Source: Sperchopsis tessellata (lineage: Eukaryota > Arthropoda > Insecta > Coleoptera > Hydrophilidae). From it: a stretch of 38,891 nucleotides of DNA. The position numbers were made by a program, and so were the translations under genes. Where the stretch lies: NCBI GenBank assembly GCA_033557685.1, contig JAWQRN010000100.1, forward strand, positions 1 to 38,891. The letters run 5' to 3'. Of the stretch, positions 21,701-32,942 are shown piece by piece (positions within the stretch are counted from its first letter, which is position 1; the number at the start of each line of letters is the position of its first letter). The notes beneath the pieces were generated by a model that was given only the letters and a program-made list of their open reading frames with translations, searched no databases and was not told the origin of the DNA.

Positions 21701-24700
21701 TAAAAAAACACTACTTTAAATATTTTATTGAACATTTTTTGATGGCATCTCATAGTGAAGTGCGAACGGTTCTAAAATATGAAAAAATATACAAGTATTA
21801 TAAAATTCGCCATATTGCATATTTATTTAAATTAGGTATACAATAAACAGCCTGTGGTATGATACTATATAAATACAAATACAAGTAATTTTATAACTTA
21901 TATAAAGAAATTATATTTAAATAAAAACATATTTCACCTAAAATAAAACACTTAACTTCATACTACCGATACCTCTTATGTGCCAAAAAAAAACCATTAT
22001 ATAACGTATAATCTCGTATAAAAACGTTTGCTATCAATTGATAACTACCGATTATATACTCTGATATATATCTACAATAAAAGAGTTAATAATACTTATT
22101 ATATTAAAATAACAACAGATAAAATAAAAGTTATAATAATATAAAAAAATGAGAGTATAGTGCACAAGAGGAAGTACTTATAACGTAAGCAGTCCAATTA
22201 AGTGAAATATTTTAGTTGAATGATTAGCAATAATAGCACAGGACAGCAATTATGTGTTTTGGCAGAAGCATAAATGCATAATTTTTTTTTCTGTTAGCAT
22301 TCCATATAGAATTTTTTCTATGATACCTGCTCAATATGAGCAAAGAAAAGAACAACATTGCAGAGGAACGCAGAACACAAATGATAAATTTAATATTATT
22401 TACAAAACTACATAACAAAATTTACAATGATTTTTATCCACTTCACTGATTATATAAACTTTTTAGTTACCTTCTTCAGTTTATAACAAAAATTTTAAAA
22501 TGCTTACTGTACTTCTATTTTTACAAACGACTAGAAAATTATCAGATAACTAATTTTCAAAATTTTATAAATTGTGAAAAAATAGTGGTATCACTTGTTT
22601 AAGTAACATAGTATACACTTATACCTCAGATAGATTAAGCCTTTTAAGTGATTCAAATTACAAAAGCGTACAAAGTAAATATAGGCATAGCTCCAAACTA
22701 AAAAATAAAACACTAATGCACAATATTGCGAAAATTAATGATTAGTCAGATTTCAAATAAGCCTGATGACTGATGACAAAAGTCAAATTCATTACTGTAT
22801 TTATAGTATCACTGTCGAATATCATCCATTTCTGATCGAAGCTCTTAAAACTGTTGCCTATGTGAATGCATACTAATTTTTCAATAAATTATTAAAGTAT
22901 TTATGGCATTATTAGTTTCTTTGAACTCATAAAATATCCTCGGTGAAGTTACGCTTCTAAACATATGATGAATCAGACCAAGTCTTATTATAGAAGCTTA
23001 CTTTTAATATGAATTCGGTCTGGAAAATATTTTTTACTGATTTGGTCTAAACCCAAATGGATTGTAATTAATAGACAAGGTAACTTGTAAAAGCTGAAAA
23101 TGATTTTCTATGAAACATATAGAAACAGGAAAAAATCTTTCAGTTAATCGCCTTAGAGTGAAAGTGATCCTAAATATAGGCTTCAATAGTAAATTTACTT
23201 TTAAAATTCTTATTAACAGATACTACTAAATGTTATTTAATTTATATTAACTTTACAGTCATGCTATGAAATAGAGCCCAAGTTTCACTGTTTCTGTTCA
23301 TAAAATATAATGAAAATTTTATTATCGTGCACTAATAACATAAATAAAATTTAGTTAATTAACCATGAGTTCGACAGATCTAGAGAATTTTAGGTTTTAT
23401 ATTTCTTTGGTTCTAACATCGTTCATATACATCATTTCACCTCTTTTTGGAATCCAAATTATCAGTGGCTATCTACCAAACTGCCTAGAAATATTACCGA
23501 TTTTTGTGGTTATTCCTTGATAGTACATTATTTTTCAATTCCAATTAGTTCATTAGACTACTAAGAAGATACAGTAAACAATTTGTAAATTACAAGTACA
23601 AAAGTAAGTTAACCTCGAGATAATTGGACAGTTTGATTTGAGAAATACTCCAAGCTATACAATTTATTAAAAATTAAGGTCATTATTGCACATTTGAAAC
23701 AGATCTATGCATTGTACATATTACTTTAATATTTCTATTAAAATTATTGAAATAATTTTCATTAACTTGATATCCGATCGTCTATTACAGTCTAAAAACT
23801 ATCAAAAATTCTTTTATTAAAAAATAAATATATTTAGAAAATTTGGCTCTTAGTTAGCAAAATTTAACCTGTAAGTAGAAATTTCTTTCTTGATTTGTGA
23901 TAGGTTTAACCTAAACTGAGATATTACTGAGTAGTATTTATAAACAGATATTTTGACATTTTACAACCAATGTTTTGTATTCATTATAACAAGATATATA
24001 ACTGCAGATAAACTGTTTTTAGATCATTTGCTTTTAAGAATTTCTCACTTTGTAATTTTCAACAAAATTAAACTCACTTAAATAAAAATAAAGTATTTTT
24101 CAAATACTTAATAACAGTTTTTTTTTATTTCAACAACTTACAATATATTTAAAAAATATTATATTTACGTTAGTCTAAAATATATATTAAATATACTTAA
24201 AAAACTTCAAAGAGTATATAATAATAAGAGTTTGTGATAAAAATGTAATTTTATTTCCTCTGCAATTGTTGCACCAATAAAAAAGGAAGAACAATACATT
24301 GTATTTTAAACGAGAACGTAGGAGGGGGGGGGGGAGGGCACAGTGACAGAAGCATTTTGTGATTTGGATTTCTTTCATATAAAACACCTCACAGAAAGTC
24401 TAAGCTTTACGCAATTCGGCGCATTGCAGAAACAAATTTGAGGTTTATTGACTATTTTTTTTTTAAGAACAAATTACAAATTTCTAGCAACCAGACTTAT
24501 CGTAGATATTGAGCGTAATATCACACACGGGACCTCTAACTCTATAAAGATCAAAAAGGTTTCTTTTCCAATTCGCCATCAATCACATGCTGGCAGAGTC
24601 AAAATTAAAAATGCAAATTAACTTTAAAAGATATTTAAATTTTACATTTTCAATCCTAATTTTGGTAAAAAATTAATTATCTACAATTTATTTAATACAA

Positions 24701-27182
24701 ATTAGTATCATAATTTAACTATTTACAAATATTTACTAGATATCTTTTTGTTTTTTTAACTATAAAAGTTACATTATTCCATGCGTCTTGTATTAGGGCG
24801 TTTCGCAAACAGGAGTGGATTGTTTTAAACATTTTTAAAGGGGCTTGTAATCAAAGTTTAAACATTTTAGGCCTAAGTTTTGAAGTTTTAGTTAGCGATG
24901 ATGAGAAACAATCTTTTTTTTGTTGGAAAACGCACAATACGATCGCACTTTAAATGTTAGAGCATCCCTACGACCAATTTGTTAGAACAAACCTTTTTAA
25001 TAACCAGCCATATAATTGGTCCTGTTCAAACCTTGACTACCGCTACTACGCTTATTTTTTAATATTACATCAGTCTCAAGGGGCAAACAATAATACATTT
25101 GCAACACGAGTATTTAAAAAAGGAAGCTTACTCAGCATCAGATAATAGTGCAGCAAGATCCATATACATGAACGTAACAGAATTATAATCATAGTTTCTG
25201 TAACTTTTGATTACTTTTTTAAACTTAAAAAGAAATGGAAAAGTAACTCGAGTAATATATTTTGTTCTTATAAAGAATATTGAAATCACTACATGATTAC
25301 CTGATGATACATTTTTTGAAGAGCGGCTCGAATATAAAACTATAGTTACAAAGTTTAATAAACAGATCACATACACGATCGTCTAAGTGAAGTTTATGCT
25401 CGTACCATTTAGAAACTTTATCCATTAAATATTTTCAATGAAACACAATTTTAAAAATAAAAAATACAATATATACATACAATTACGAGAAGCATACAAA
25501 TTAAATTAGAATGCTGACCATATGACTAAATGCTAGGATTATTAAAATATAATTTTATTATTAACGAAAAATCTGCTAATATCTTAAAAAATCAAGGATG
25601 TTTGAATCCGAGTAATGCTATTAAAATACACATCGAAATTATGTATCTAAAACATTATCGACAGTATGGGTGACATGGAATTTAATATTCGAAATAATTA
25701 TAATCACATGTAGAACAACGTCCAATCCACAAGTTTGGAATATTTAAGGGATTAAACTTTGATTTTATAATAAAATGGCTATTGGAAAACTTAAAAGCTT
25801 CCATTTCTAAGACTTGTTCTCTAGTTTTAACTGGTCTCTTTAGAATGTATCTGAAAGCTATATTAAATCTGTTTTTGCTAAGAATTCTACAAAAACAATA
25901 TTGGCAAACTTGTATGTTTCTTTTTATAAAGATTATTAGATGTCTCCTGCAGAGTTTTCTTTAAATTTGTATTCACAATTTCAACTATTAGTTACTATTT
26001 CTCTATTCTCGTCAAACTTCAATTCTATGGTGATGGGAAGGAATTTGCATTTTAAATAAATAATATATTGAATACCTATAACGTGATAAGTAAAAAATAA
26101 ATATTTAGAAAGTAAAGATCCTATAATAGGCACCATCAATATTTGAAAAAAAAAAAATAATACAAATCCCCTAACAGCATTTTTTTTTTGATCAGCATTC
26201 GCAATTTGAAAAATAATTTTAAAAATAACATGTTCAAGTATTTAACATGAACGCACTATTAAAATCTATGTACAAGACATTTCCAAATGGTGGTGAGCTT
26301 CGAGAGCCTAGACGTTCGCATCACATTCACATGTTACCTATTATAAAAAAAATATATGTAAACAGTCCAGTGCGGTGTCATTGGAGCTCCTGATCACAGA
26401 TAAACACATGGTCACATGACTAGCACACTTAACTTATCAATGTCCCGCATTACAGTCTTCTTCCTAAGTCTATCCAAAAAAATAACTCCATCTAGAGACT
26501 ACCTTGTGTAAGTAGGGTACCACTGATAGTATTTTGATTTTCTAATTAGTTTACATAAATAATGGTTAAGCAAATAAATAAGCGATCAAATAAATAAAAT
26601 AAATAATTTCTCAGTTCATTACTGACATGACGACTAACTAAAAGTAATTTTTCCTTGAATAAATATTTATTATTCAGCATTTAATAATAGTACCGACATT
26701 TTTAAGAAAAATATGCCAAAGCACATTTTGAAAGCAGTAAAGAGAATCGTAATAATTTAAACATTTTTAGGCAAAATATCTTATTTCCTAAATATACTAA
26801 TCTTATCTTCTTTATTAATTTTTGTTTCAATCTTATTCAGTGAAAAACCTATTGATAAAATTATTAATTACTAAATAATATATAAGTAGATAAAATTAAC
26901 ACCTTTAAGATTGACTTCTATTCGAAAATTTATTTAAACTTCAAAACTTTGAACCCTGAGTCAACTTAAAGTTTCAAAACCCAAAATGAACGACTCTAGC
27001 TCTGCTTAAACTGAAATAAACTACTACAAATTCAATAAATTACTTTTGATCCAATAAGAAACAGTGTACCTGTCAGTGATAGCCTGCTCTTACACTCACT
27101 GTCTGTGTAACCTCGAGATAAAATAATAATAATAATGAACCTAACTTAGGGATAATAATATGGTGTGCATTGGCAGTATCTA
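21701..27182 (-). other. Downstream flank and possible long 3' UTR of NRBP/Madm
   Basis: No coding signal was found in about 5.5 kb. Minus-strand AATAAA motifs are frequent (for example near 21725, 26668 and 26812), so the transcript end cannot be fixed. A G-rich run at 24321-24338 on the plus strand would be a C-rich tract in the transcript. The open frames here are chance frames in AT-rich DNA. Confidence 0.4.
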
Positions 27183-27365
27183 CTAACTAGTGGAGTGCAT
27201 GGGCACTTGTGTGGGTGTGGAACTCACGACAGCAACCGTGATTGGAGTAGTATTTAGCAATGGCTGACTTGGAGGCAGGTGGGGGAAGTCATGGATAGGA
27301 CTACTATGTCCTGAGTTACTTTGCATGGCGTCTTCTATTAACTTTGCTACTTTTAATCGGTCTTC
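27183..27365 (-). CDS. Madm: NRBP/Madm pseudokinase, last coding exon
   Basis: Sixty codons plus stop, starting after the acceptor TTTGCAG at 27366-27367. It begins EDRLKVAKLIEDAMQ, which continues the preceding exon as ELVHWGFINE|EDRLKVAKLIE. This matches the conserved end of NRBP proteins, where a 'LVH.GF..E.D...L...LE' segment closes the C-terminal domain. The tail that follows is a Ser/Thr/Pro-rich stretch ending in PITVAVVSSTPTQ and MHSTS, longer than the vertebrate tail and of low complexity. NRBP proteins are catalytically dead kinase-like adaptors of the cytoplasm. Drosophila Madm partners the TSC22-family protein Bunched in growth control. Confidence 0.85.
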   Translation of the reverse strand, partial: EDRLKVAKLIEDAMQSNSGHSSPIHDFPHLPPSQPLLNTTPITVAVVSSTPTQVPMHSTS

Positions 27366-27744
27366 CTGCAAATAGAAAAACAACTTAGTATTTGATGTAT
27401 TGGTATTGTTCATGTATATATAGTTGTAGACAAAAATATGATTATTACTTTGGTGAAAGTTAGGTTAGTATTTTTGAACAGTGGTTTAAATAAATTAAAA
27501 AAAAAAATTATAATATTTAATGCTTAAAATGTTTGCAAACAAATAAGATCTCAATATAATACCACATCCAGATTTACGAATTATTGCTTTCAAGGATGAG
27601 GTAATAATCTAATTTTTGGATTTTGATAAAAAAAACAACAGCTTACTAGGTTCCCCACATTCCACAGCTGATTAATGATAAGATCTTATTAATTCCTGAT
27701 CTTTAATTTTTGTTGACCGACTAGTTTTTACCAAAGTAATTACT

Positions 27745-27935
27745 GATATAAGGTGTACAGACTTTGCTTAGATACTTTTTATTACCGGAGAGTCAAAAAG
27801 GTTAAAAATTCTCAGGCACGATTTTTAAATTACAGTAGATATCACCAAGGAATTCCCCACACTATAGCTGATTTGAGGTGGTTTAATACGTGGCAAAGGA
27901 GATTTCTTTATGATTCTTGCTTTGTATATGGATGA
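27745..27935 (+). pseudogene. LINE C-terminal fragment
   Basis: A plus-strand frame reads RRVKKVKNSQARFLNYSRYH, then IADLRWFNTWQRRFLYDSCF. This fits the post-polymerase region of Jockey/CR1-type LINE proteins, where the family pattern is R..R.QN...RFI...R..DH......LGWL....RR..H....... The fragment is short and antisense to the host gene inside its last intron. Identification rests on this one segment, so it is tentative. Confidence 0.5.
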
Positions 27936-28685
27936 ACATAATTTCCACCACTGCTTTAGTAGCTATTTTGCTGTTACTAGATCAATATTTAGACAAAGTG
28001 GAAATGCTTTCTGAAAAAAATATATTATAGAGTGATAATATCCGGAGAGTGCTGCCCCAGAACGTAAGAATTTAGTCTTATATGCATATGAATTGAATGA
28101 ATCTGTATGACTGTGTAGTATTTTGCTTTTCTAAGAGGAAACTTGAGTATTATTGATTGTTGTTTTGCAGCTTTGCGCACATAAAGATAAAGAGGTTTGT
28201 GTGGAAGAGCAAATCTACCAAACTTGATCGATAGACTTGAATATAAACCTGGTTGCAAGGTTTATGAGAATTAGTTATTATTTTTTTCCAGCTTATAAAT
28301 AATTAAATTAATATTATTATTATAATTATTATATTGGTTTTGCCTTGAAAACAGGTTATTTTATAAATATTTAACCAAAGCCTATGGGATTTAAGTCGAC
28401 TGCCTTTGGAGGCCTGTTCAAAACCTTAATATTTTGCTTTTAAATAATGTTTTAACAATTTTTAATTTTTAAATTAGTTCTCACATCTCATGGGAACAAT
28501 GCATTTATAACAAATTTAATTTGGTGTTAACTACAGTATTTGTCTACATAACTTTCTTAATTTTTCTGGTTTTAATAACATTGCTATTATTTTGTTCCCG
28601 GTGAAATAGCACTACAATAAAATTGGATGAATCGCTTACATCTTCTGAATAGTATAATCACGCATACACTTTTAAATTCCCCCTT

Positions 28686-30187
28686 CAGTGAACCCTTGAT
28701 CTAACGGACCCCGATTTAACGGACAAAATTTTCAGATCTAAAAATTATTTTTTTTCTTAACTCACAGTTATTTTCAACAAATTATAACGAATACGCCATA
28801 AGTTGGAAAAAACACTGTAGTAATTTCACTGACAAGACACTATTTTGCCAGATGTACGGAAGGTTAGAGTTTTTGTGACGTGAAAGGAACAATATGCGCT
28901 CGTCAATTTTTTGTATCGATGTAGGCGTGAATGTAAGAAATACCAGATGAGCGCCCTTTAGCTAGAAATGTGGAGAAATGCAGCGGTCGTAAAAACCGAT
29001 GTAAATAAAAGGTTTTTATTTGTATGGGACCATTATGTTTTTATTCATTACCTCGGTCACTCGCCTTGCGAAAAAAATGTGTTATTTTCTAAAATTTGTT
29101 CGTACGTACATACTATAGAATTTTATACAAATGTTGGGAACTCCCTATTTGTTAGAGGGTTGAATACCTCTTTTTTTTCGGTTTTTTTATCAGTTGTGCA
29201 GTGACACCAAAGTCGAACACGTAATAATTTCTGGTTAACATTTTCCTTACATTTTAACCTAATTAAAATCATGGATAAAGAAAGGAAACGCAAAATATTG
29301 ACTCTTAAACAAAAATTAGAACTTGTAGAAAAATTGGAATCGGGTGTATCAGTGACGAGAATTTGTGAAGAATATGTATACGTGTCAAAAAACCGTATAT
29401 GATATTCGCAAATCGAAAGAAAAGTTGAAAAAATTTGTTTTTTCGCGTGATGTGGATGGTGATAATTGAGCGAGAAAGAACACAAAAATGGCAAAGGAAT
29501 CTTGTTAGAAGAGGCTGTGCTAAAATGGTATGTGCAACAACGTTCTTGCAGTGTTAAAGTGCGAAGTGTTCTAGTGTTAACGACCCATCTGAATATCGAC
29601 ATCAAAATTAGTGATGGGTGGCTCTGGAGATTCCGAAGTCGTCACGGAATCATGAATAAAAGGACATACGGTGAAGCATTCAGTGCACCGACGGAAGAAA
29701 TTGAACCTTTTCGTCAAAAATTAACGGTTTTAATAGAAAACAAAAATCTTTTGAAAAGTCAAATTTACAATGCAGATGAGACAGGATTGTTTTGGCGTTC
29801 ACTACCACAAAACACACAAGCATCAACAACAGAAAAATCGGTTTCTGGATGTAAATTAGACAAACAAAGACTCTCGGTGCTACTTTGTGCGAACGCTGAT
29901 GGTTCTCATAGGTTAAAACCGACTATTGTTGGTAAATCACGTCGCCCAAGACCTTTAAAAGATATTATGAGTAAACTACCTGTGGTTTATTATAACTCAA
30001 AAAAGGCATGGTTTACATCGAACATTTCTCAACAATGGTTTTTTGAACATTATGTGCCAGAAGTGAAAAAATATCAGGTTGAGGAATTATTGATACTGCC
30101 ATAATTTAATATAGACACCATTTTTTCATATTCGGATTTAACGGACACCCCTTTCCTCGAATAGTCCGTTAGATCGAGGGTTCACTG
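28686..30187 (+). mobile_element. Tigger/pogo-type DNA transposon, internally deleted
   Basis: Both termini are readable. The left end is CAGTGAACCCTTGATCTAAC, and the right end read inward is CAGTGAACCCTCGATCTAAC. The right end is followed by TA, the target duplication of this superfamily. The left end is preceded by TT, presumably a mutated TA. A second inner block GATTTAACGGACA occurs near both ends. The element is 1.5 kb, shorter than autonomous Tigger elements. It sits in the last NRBP/Madm intron on the strand opposite to the gene. Confidence 0.88.
29271..30104 (+). pseudogene. Tigger/jerky-type transposase, frameshifted and truncated
   Basis: The start ATG at 29271 opens a CENP-B-type helix-turn-helix region (KRKILTLKQKLELVEKLESG, then SVTRICEEY). 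The frame shifts near 29388, where TVYDIRKSKEKLKKFV continues in another phase, then meets a stop and a second shift near 29467. From there an open frame of 212 codons covers the second DNA-binding region (WLWRFRSRHGI) and the start of the DDE domain, with the first catalytic Asp in YNADETGLFWRSLP (about 29774). The frame ends at VEELLILP, where the family has the second Asp motif LLLDNAP.H. The rest of the catalytic domain is missing, so it cannot be active. Confidence 0.85.
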
Positions 30188-30359
30188 TATATTCTACTAT
30201 CTACTTTAATAACATAAGGTTATTGCAGTTTTTTAAATAAACATATAATAATTCATTTTGTTGGCACTGCAAATATTTTATTCACAATTACATATGGTAC
30301 CATACAGATTATGGAAGCCATTCAGAATTATTAAATAATGAAAATGTTGAAATACAAAC

Positions 30360-30479
30360 CTCATTTATAAAACCCCAGTGAACCAATTCTTGAGCTAAAG
30401 TTAATGAAGAATCGTCAATTGTGATATAAGCCTTCAACTGCCTGTTCATCTTGTCATCCATTCGGAGAACTATAGACAA
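30360..30479 (-). CDS. Madm: NRBP/Madm pseudokinase, penultimate exon
   Basis: Exactly 40 codons in phase 0, between the acceptor TTTCAG (30480-30481) and a donor GTTTGT. The product is LSIVLRMDDKMNRQLKAYIT followed by IDDSSLTLAQELVHWGFINE. This is the C-terminal domain signature of NRBP1/NRBP2, with L..LL.LEDKL.R.L..DL in the family and then ELV..GF..E. The C-terminal domain is regarded as a CCT-like protein-interaction module, similar in kind to the one in OSR1/SPAK kinases. The exon is intact. Confidence 0.88.
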
Positions 30480-32101
30480 CTGAAACAAAAACTAAATAAT
30501 TATACAATGCGTGAAAACGGTTAATAATACAGACAAAATGTAATGAATTTGTCAGAAGAATGGAAAAGCAAAAAAACAAGAAGTTGTTTTTCCGAATGCT
30601 CAAGCATATCTTAGAAAAGAATAGAAGTATGCTCTCTGAAAATAGACCAATAATGGAATCAATCAAAGAATTGCTGGAAGTGGGGAGAACAGGGAATCTA
30701 TAATAGAGGAAAAACATAGTGTTGCACTGGAAGGAGATGAGGAGACAACAACAGAGGCGGAGTTTTGACGACCATGAAAAGATTAAAGCCAGGTAAGGCC
30801 ATGCTGAAAAATACCCAAAGATAGTAAAGGTCATGGGGTGGGCAAGGAATAAGCTGCTTAGAGTAGTAGTTACACTGGCATAGATGAATGGTGAAGAGCC
30901 TAATGACTGGCAGACGTCAATTATACTGCCCTCGAACATGAAGGGAGATAAAAGGAAATGTGAAAACTACTGGGGAATATCCCTCCTAAGTATTCCAGGG
31001 AAGGGATACAAACAGGTACTGGTAATCAAAGAAAGGAAGAAGCTATAGCAGGGTGGATTCAGGACAAGGAGAGGTACACAAGAACTTCTCTTATCCTTGA
31101 AGTAAGTCGCTGAAAAAATCCTCAGACACATTAGAAAGGCATACCTATTTCGAGGACCTGGAAAAAGTTTTTGATATGGTAAGAAAAGTTGATATCTGGA
31201 ACCTATTAAGGACTAGAAATCAGAACGACTAACGAAGAGTTTTTTCCTGATCTGCGAGATCTCAGACAGGGCGGTATGCTTAGTCTGTGGTTCATTCTGT
31301 AGATTGATGAAATAATGAAGAGGTATAAGTTGGACAGGAGACCACTATATGTGGTGCACCTTGGAAAAGGGTGACAATTAGAGTGGGTGCGCTTGCTGAC
31401 GATCTTATTATACATGGAGGGAATGTTGAAGAACTGCTTAGAAATGATGAAATATGGTCAAGCGAACTGAAGGAGAGACATAGCAGTGAATGCAAATATG
31501 ATAAGTGATGGGGCAATTTTGGTCCTTCAAGTTTTTGAGTTCAGTTATATAAAAAGAGAGAGTGCATAGTTATTGTGTCGCACGAATGTTTTAAAATAGA
31601 CGAAAATGACAGTCTTTAATATAGATTTGTGTCCCAATATTAATGTTTAATAATGAGTCTTGTGTGTAGGGAGTAGGAAAAACTAATTGCTGGCTGAAAT
31701 GAGGTTTCTGAGAAAGCTGGTGACTGCAATGAGAAGGGTCTGAATGTGGAACGAGGATACAAGAGCAAGACTAAGATTGAAAAAGGTAAAGAATAAGATC
31801 GAGGGCAAATTCAGATGATTTGGGCATTTGAATAGAATGGAATGTGGGAAGCAGAAACTCAGGGAACCAGAGTAAAAGGCTAGGTAGACCTATCGAGAAG
31901 TGGAATACTACAGTGTCAAGAATAATACGTGCGAAGGATAGTGATTGAACATGAGCACAGAAATTGATGCAAGACAAATAGGGAATATGTAAGAATTTAG
32001 CTCTATACCTTACGGACAGAAGAGGGCTGATTATGTATGTATATACAGTGCATGAAACAGAAAATAATGAACAAAAGCAGAATGATAAAAATGATATCTA
32101 C
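30480..32101 (-). other. NRBP/Madm intron filled by a LINE
   Basis: An intron between donor GTAGAT (32101 downward) and acceptor TTTCAG (30480-30481). Almost all of it is a decayed non-LTR retrotransposon in the antisense orientation. Confidence 0.8.
30560..32040 (+). pseudogene. Decayed LINE with reverse transcriptase and tail
   Basis: Recognisable pieces in order on the plus strand: MNGEEPNDWQTSIILP (family DW..SII.PI.KKGD), KCENYWGISLLSIPGKGYKQ (family C.NYRGISLLS..GK...), QGGFRTRRGTQE (family Q.GFR..RGT.D), a broken 'YLFR..GKSF' segment (family F.DL.KAFD), LRDLRQGGMLSLWFIL.IDE (family G.RQG..LSP.LF...MD), a decayed YADD region near 31400, RFLRKLVTAMRRV, then GHLNRMECGKQKL and GRPIEKWNTTV (family FGHV.RM...R.. 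GRP...W). It ends in a TATGTATGTATA tail near 32040. No endonuclease was seen. It is RTE- or craft-like in type and the clade is uncertain. Confidence 0.78.
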
Positions 32102-32288
32102 CTCCAGTTCATCGCACTCTTCTTTTGGTTTGACATCACACATCATATTGACTATTTTCCTAGTTTCTACATCCATGGGTTCTGGTGTAACTGACTTTTC
32201 TGATTCTGCCATTTCTGGTGATATCGCCCGCGACCTAGCAGGTGGTGGATGCTTTGTTCCAAAGGCAGTTAAAGGATAAATGCCATTC
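32102..32288 (-). CDS. Madm: NRBP/Madm pseudokinase, internal exon
   Basis: A 187 bp exon with acceptor TTTCTTAG and donor GAG|GTAGAT. With the last two bases of the previous exon it reads K|NGIYPLTAFGTKHPPPARSR, then MAESEKSVTPEPMDVETRKI and VNMMCDVKPKEECDELE. NGIYPLTAFG and the TPEP..VETRK.V.M.C segment are strongly conserved landmarks of NRBP1/2 just after the kinase-like domain. The exon is intact and in phase with its neighbours. The Pro/Ser-rich middle is likely flexible and may be phosphorylated. Confidence 0.92.
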
Positions 32289-32782
32289 CTAAGAAAAAAA
32301 AAAATACATTTTCATTTGGTGCATAATTATGGTGCATGCAATACTTAGACTACTTTAGCTGGTAAACAAAACACATGAAAATCTATGAACTGTATTCATA
32401 ATACTCAAAACAGATGACGATAAGACAGTTTGTTGCAAACAGAAAATTGTGTATTATCAAATTTTATGTTATATACCAATAAAATTATTTAACTTCAAAT
32501 ATGAGCAAACGAATAGTCACTATAACAACAACTCATACTAGAAAGTTTGATAGTAGAAACAAATTTTTAAAAAAGTATAATACAATAAACAAACCCTGAC
32601 AAACCTGAACTAATCATAAATAACTCTTTATTAAGATAGTAACATCATGAAATAGTTTATAGTTTTATATGTGCCCCTTATAAATTATTTGGAGTATGTG
32701 GAGTTGATGAGCCATGATTGTATAATCATAGGATTATTTTCCCTCATACATCTAAATAAACCTTATAACATTTATAACTTAC
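32289..32782 (-). other. NRBP/Madm intron
   Basis: A 494 bp AT-rich intron with a strong donor (AA|GTAAGT at 32782 downward) and an acceptor behind a poly-pyrimidine tract (T-rich, ending CTTAG at 32289). No repeat or RNA gene is seen. Confidence 0.85.
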
Positions 32783-32942
32783 TTAACATCTTCAACAAAC
32801 TTCTCTAGTTTCTCTGTTACTTGAACATCAGACATCTTGACTTGTTGCCCTGGTTTCTTGTTGTGTAGAGTTTCTGCTACGATGACGTCTGGACCATATA
32901 ACCTTTGCATCAACTCATCGGTGATGGTGTCAGATATGTTTG
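32783..32942 (-). CDS. Madm: NRBP/Madm pseudokinase, exon joining kinase-like domain to C-terminal region
   Basis: A 160 bp exon after the acceptor TTTTTGTTCCAG (32943-32944). The first two bases complete a codon split with an unseen upstream exon. The product is NISDTITDELMQRLYGPDVI, VAETLHNKKPGQQVKMSDVQ, VTEKLEKFVEDVK. The closing segment LEKFVEDVKNGIYPL across the junction matches LDKFLEDVRNGIYPL-type text of NRBP proteins. The pseudokinase domain itself must be encoded further upstream on the minus strand, to the right of this exon. I found no such exon up to the window edge, which implies an intron of more than 5.9 kb or an exon too short to recognise. Confidence 0.88.

Larger units (their letters stand above)
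27366..30359 (-). other. NRBP/Madm last intron
   Basis: The intron is bounded by a donor GTTTGT (first base 30359) and an acceptor TTTGCAG. It carries a LINE fragment near 27745-27935 and a complete Tigger-type element at 28686-30187. The remaining sequence is AT-rich. The short minus frame 28025-28258 shows nothing I can identify. Confidence 0.75.

Noticed and set aside
29123..29605. 160-codon minus-strand frame
   Set aside because: It is antisense to the Tigger transposase relic, whose motifs are clear on the plus strand.
30454..30939. 161-codon minus-strand frame next to an NRBP/Madm exon
   Set aside because: Apart from a few bases of exon overlap in the wrong phase it is antisense to the LINE. 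The exon is used in another frame.
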